NCBI RefSeq assembly: GCF_029625315.1
Contig: NZ_CP121110.1
Span: 2,285,501-2,349,500, forward strand
Direction: 5' to 3'
DNA length: 64,000 nucleotides
DNA from: Flavobacterium ginsengisoli
GTDB taxonomy: Bacteria > Bacteroidota > Bacteroidia > Flavobacteriales > Flavobacteriaceae
Positions 61,262 to 64,000 of the stretch are shown one piece after another (the first letter of the stretch is position 1; every line of letters starts with the position of its first letter). The position numbers and the translations under genes are program-made. Under the pieces are notes generated by a model. It worked only from the letters and a program-made list of their open reading frames with translations, did not search any database and was not told where the DNA came from.

Positions 61262-62296
61262 CTAATCTATTAATCTTCTTATTCCGTAAGGATCTATTGT
61301 GATAATCGAACCATCTTCTAAATAATCGATTTTGGTTACTTTCATGCTTCGCAAATGTGTTACTCCTTTTGACAAACTAGAATCGTGGTAAAACAAATAC
61401 CATTCGCCTTCTACTTCGCAAATCGAATGATGTGATGTCCAACCCACAACTGGATTCAAAATTCTTCCTTGATATGTAAAAGGCCCATAAGGATTATCGC
61501 CAATTCCATAACATATAAAATGTGTATCTCCTGTCGAATAAGAGAAATAATATTTTCCGTTATATTTATGAACCCAAGAAGCTTCAAAAAAACGACGATC
61601 GTTATCGCCTGCTTTTATAACTTCTCCATTTTCATCCAGAATTAAAATCTCTTTTGGCTCTTCGTCAAATTCCAACATATCTTCTCGAAGTCTAGCTACA
61701 ATAGGGCCTAACTCTTTTTCATTTGCTAAAGGTTCTTCATTATTCTGATCGTATTTGTTATTTCGGTATTTCTGAAGCTGTCCGCCCCAAATTCCTCCAA
61801 AATAGATATAATGTTTGCCATCCTCGTCTTCAAAAACTGCTGGATCAATACTATAGCTTCCTTTTATAGCCTCTTTTTCAGGAATAAAAGGTCCAACAGG
61901 CGAATCTGAAATAGCCACTCCAATCTGGAAAATTCCGTTAGCGCGTTTGGCAGGAAAATACAAATAATACTTTCCGTTTTTGTGGGCTGCATCTGGCGCC
62001 CACATTTGTTTTTCCGCCCAAGCAACATCGTCTACGTGTAACGCTACGCCATTATCAACCGCTTCTGATGAAATATCTTCCATCGAAAAAACGTGATAAT
62101 CTTCCATCCCAAAATGATCTCCATTGTCATTAAATGGAATTCCAGCATCGATGTCGTGTGAAGGATAAATATAAATTTTACCATTAAATACATGCGCCGA
62201 AGGATCGGCTGTATAAATGTGTGATACTAAAGGCTTTGAAATCGCCAGTTCATTAATTTCCTCAAAATTAATGTGTTCAATGCTATCTTCAGGCAT
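61262..62296 (-). CDS. GH43 family cytoplasmic beta-xylosidase or arabinofuranosidase
   Basis: This 344-aa protein has no signal peptide. It is a five-bladed-propeller GH43 with the three catalytic acids visible: Asp31 in TADPSAHVF (base), Asp151 in SIDPAVFED (pKa modulator) and Glu238 in RRFFEASWVHK (acid). It should split imported xylooligosaccharides or arabinosyl side groups to free pentose. Beta-xylosidase and alpha-arabinofuranosidase cannot be told apart by sequence alone here. It lies 21 bases after the symporter gene, so the two form an operon. Confidence 0.88.
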   Translation of the reverse strand: MPEDSIEHINFEEINELAISKPLVSHIYTADPSAHVFNGKIYIYPSHDIDAGIPFNDNGDHFGMEDYHVFSMEDISSEAVDNGVALHVDDVAWAEKQMWAPDAAHKNGKYYLYFPAKRANGIFQIGVAISDSPVGPFIPEKEAIKGSYSIDPAVFEDEDGKHYIYFGGIWGGQLQKYRNNKYDQNNEEPLANEKELGPIVARLREDMLEFDEEPKEILILDENGEVIKAGDNDRRFFEASWVHKYNGKYYFSYSTGDTHFICYGIGDNPYGPFTYQGRILNPVVGWTSHHSICEVEGEWYLFYHDSSLSKGVTHLRSMKVTKIDYLEDGSIITIDPYGIRRLID

Positions 62297-62317
62297 AGTG
62301 ATATTTTGTTTAAATAA

Positions 62318-63769
62318 TTAAGTTCTTCGTTCTTTAAGTTCTGTTTCGATTTGCACTTCCATTTCTTTATTGATTTTATAGAAAAACAGCAATCCAGCTC
62401 CAATTAAAAAAGGGATTGCAGGGAAAATACTCACTAGTAATTTGATTCCGTTTATAGCTGTTTCTGATTGTTGAGAAGCATTTGGAACGTAATGGAAATA
62501 GCCTAAAAACAAGGTTGTTAAAGCGCCACCAACACTTAATCCTGTTTTCAATCCGACCATCATTGCAGAGAAAATAATGGCCGTTGCACGACGGTTATTC
62601 AGCCATTCTGAATAATCGGCAACATCGGCAATCATAGCCCAAAGAATTGGTATTGTGATTCCGTAGAAAAATCCGTGTAAGATTTGAGAAAAAAACATCA
62701 ATCCAATTGAAGCTGGCGGAAAGAAATAGAAAGCAATAATGAATAAAGTCGAAATGAATAAAAACACTCCAAAAACATTTCGTTTTCCATATTTGTCTGC
62801 CAAGTTCTTAGATAATGTAATACCGACAATCATAAAGATAATTCCTCCCGCATTGAATAAACCGAAGCCCGCAGAAACTGGATCATTACCAAAATGATTT
62901 AGCCCAATCGTAGTTAGAAAATCTAATATTGGCTGAATAAAAACGGCTAACTGTTCTTTGTTTACATAGTTTTCAAAATAATATACATAAGAACCGCCTT
63001 TCATCGCCAGGGTCACAAAAACCAAAGTCGTCAGGGTAAGCATAATTACCCAAGGTCTGTTTTTGATTAAATCGCTTAAATCTTCTTTAACGCTTGATTT
63101 TTGTTCTGGTTTCGGAATGATTCTTTCTTTCGTCGTTAAAAAAGTAATTAAAAGCATGATTGTTCCAATAATTGCCAAAGCAGTCATTACTTTCTCGATT
63201 CCAATTGCTTTATCACCATTTCCAGCACTTTTAATAATTCCAAGCATAAAAACCTGAACAAAAAACTGAGCAAACATAACCGCCACAAAACGGTACGAAG
63301 ACATACTGTTTCTTTCTTTCATATCGCCTGTAATGACACCGCTTAAGGCAGAATACGGCAAATTGTTTCCTGCATAAAAAAGCAACAATAAAGTATATGT
63401 TACAACGGCATAAATTACTTTTCCTTTATAAGAGAAATCGGGAGTTGAAAATGCTAATAAGGCCACTACTCCAAGCGGAATCGCTGTTATTAAAATCCAT
63501 GGTCTGAATTTTCCCCACTTGGTACTCGTTCTATCTGCTACAACTCCAATAATTGGGTTAAAAATAAAAGCGGCGATTAATCCAACGATCAGCATAATAA
63601 TGGAAGAATCAGTTGGCGACAAGCCGTAAATATCGGTGTAGAAATACGCCAGATAGGTCATCAAAGTTTGAAAAACGAGATTGGCGACAAGATCTCCTAA
63701 ACTGTATCCAATTTTTTCTTTGATGGATAGTTTTTGTGAAATTTTAGTCATTGGTGGGTTTGTGGTCAT
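62318..63769 (-). CDS. Sugar:cation symporter, GPH family (xyloside transporter)
   Basis: This 483-aa inner-membrane protein has about 12 membrane segments and the N-terminal SIKEKIGYSLGDLVANLVFQ pattern of glycoside-pentoside-hexuronide symporters (XynP/MelB-like). TKWGKFRPWIL (~85) is the conserved loop between helices 2 and 3. It would import xylooligosaccharides or xylosides released by the surface xylanase. ATG 63769 is used; ATG 63751 (MTKISQKLS) is equally plausible. Paired with GH43, it makes an import-and-cleave unit. Two candidate operators and an inverted repeat lie upstream. Confidence 0.9.
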   Translation of the reverse strand: MTTNPPMTKISQKLSIKEKIGYSLGDLVANLVFQTLMTYLAYFYTDIYGLSPTDSSIIMLIVGLIAAFIFNPIIGVVADRTSTKWGKFRPWILITAIPLGVVALLAFSTPDFSYKGKVIYAVVTYTLLLLFYAGNNLPYSALSGVITGDMKERNSMSSYRFVAVMFAQFFVQVFMLGIIKSAGNGDKAIGIEKVMTALAIIGTIMLLITFLTTKERIIPKPEQKSSVKEDLSDLIKNRPWVIMLTLTTLVFVTLAMKGGSYVYYFENYVNKEQLAVFIQPILDFLTTIGLNHFGNDPVSAGFGLFNAGGIIFMIVGITLSKNLADKYGKRNVFGVFLFISTLFIIAFYFFPPASIGLMFFSQILHGFFYGITIPILWAMIADVADYSEWLNNRRATAIIFSAMMVGLKTGLSVGGALTTLFLGYFHYVPNASQQSETAINGIKLLVSIFPAIPFLIGAGLLFFYKINKEMEVQIETELKERRT

Positions 63770-63793
63770 TTTGTTGGTTAGTTAGTTTTTACT

Positions 63794-63882
63794 CCTGCAA
63801 GGTTTTCATAACCTTGTAGGTTTCCTATTGATTAAAACTGCTCTTCAATTTTATGCCTACAAGGTTATGAAAACCTTGCAGG
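63794..63882. repeat. Perfect 27-bp inverted repeat upstream of the symporter gene
   Basis: Arms at 63794-63820 (starting CCTGCAAGGTTTTCATAACC) and 63856-63882 are exact complements with a 35-base spacer. It lies in the leader or between promoter and gene. It could form a long hairpin affecting expression, or be a dispersed Flavobacterium repeat. Confidence 0.75.
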
Positions 63883-63902
63883 AATGCAAATTACAATTAA
63901 AA

Positions 63903-63912
63903 CAATCGGTTG
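63903..63912. promoter_or_regulatory. Candidate xylose-regulon operator 4
   Basis: Copy of CAATCGGTTG, followed by TGTAAAATT, upstream of the symporter-GH43 operon. With operator 5 it forms an inverted pair 78 bases apart. A weak TAAATTTG -7-like box (63942-63949, - strand) lies between them, which fits a promoter flanked by operators. Confidence 0.6.
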
Positions 63913-63980
63913 TGTAAAATTAGACAAAAAAACATATTATGCAAATTTACTTCACTTTATTTAAGTTATTTTTCAAACCA

Positions 63981-63990
63981 CAACCGATTG
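63981..63990. promoter_or_regulatory. Candidate xylose-regulon operator 5
   Basis: Inverse copy (CAACCGATTG) ten bases from the window edge. It could serve the symporter operon and a divergent gene beyond the window. Confidence 0.55.
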
Positions 63991-64000
63991 TCGGGTAATT

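Overview
The window looks like chromosomal DNA of a Flavobacterium-type Bacteroidota. The DNA is AT-rich and starts lack Shine-Dalgarno sequences. There are two SusC/SusD pairs, a FecR anti-sigma/ECF-sigma pair, TlpA-like proteins with DUF4369-type N-termini, TAnnTTTG-type -7 boxes and a Bacteroidota-style xylan locus. No tRNA, rRNA, CRISPR array, integrase, transposase, capsid or terminase gene was seen.

Region 1 (256-25894, all on +) is the unusual part. It is an array of phage-tail-like proteins without signal peptides. Five genes (256, 18593, 19606, 21298, 24905) open with almost the same ~35-residue N-terminus (MSTNxNRIKVxDLExNQ...) and then carry unrelated C-terminal folds: an IPT/TIG-like module, a beta-propeller, a YadA-like beta-roll, and others. 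With them lie a 929-aa BspA-type leucine-rich-repeat protein built of 627-bp near-identical tandem repeats, a fibre with a gp53-like C-terminus, a small tail-assembly-chaperone-like protein, two DUF5977-like proteins, a ~2,470-aa beta-rich giant and a 1,969-aa von Willebrand A giant. I read this as the fibre/adhesin end of a tail-like particle (defective phage, tailocin or extracellular contractile injection system) whose sheath, tube and baseplate genes would lie left of the window. That is inference: no structural core gene is in view.

Region 2 (26034-40877) holds dsbD, an M16 metallopeptidase, two TlpA/DUF4369 thiol-disulfide proteins, a SusD/SusC pair whose SusC has an STN signalling domain, FecR and an ECF sigma factor. 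It has no glycoside hydrolase, so a redox-linked or peptide-like substrate is plausible. A divergent metallo-beta-lactamase-fold hydrolase and LysR regulator follow (40921-42649).

Region 3 (42855-63769, all on -) is a xylan/xylose utilisation locus. Outer-membrane capture is by SusC-SusD-SGBP with a surface GH10 xylanase that has two inserted carbohydrate-binding modules. A SASA-type acetyl esterase and a GH35-like enzyme follow. Inside the cell are a GPH-type symporter, a cytoplasmic GH43, the regulator XylR, XylB, XylA and a transaldolase. Five copies of ACAATCGGTTG, one overlapping the -33 box of the susC promoter, mark a likely xylose regulon operator.

At least fourteen single-base frame breaks interrupt otherwise normal-length genes. 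Nine are explained by one extra base at GCAGC/GCTGC (read as GCRAGC or its complement), two more by an extra purine after C in CAG, and two by a lost base in a CCGGAATTTGCA context. With these corrected every gene has a whole number of codons and normal family length. I therefore treat the breaks as probable systematic sequencing errors, perhaps linked to DNA methylation, and annotate the genes as single units.
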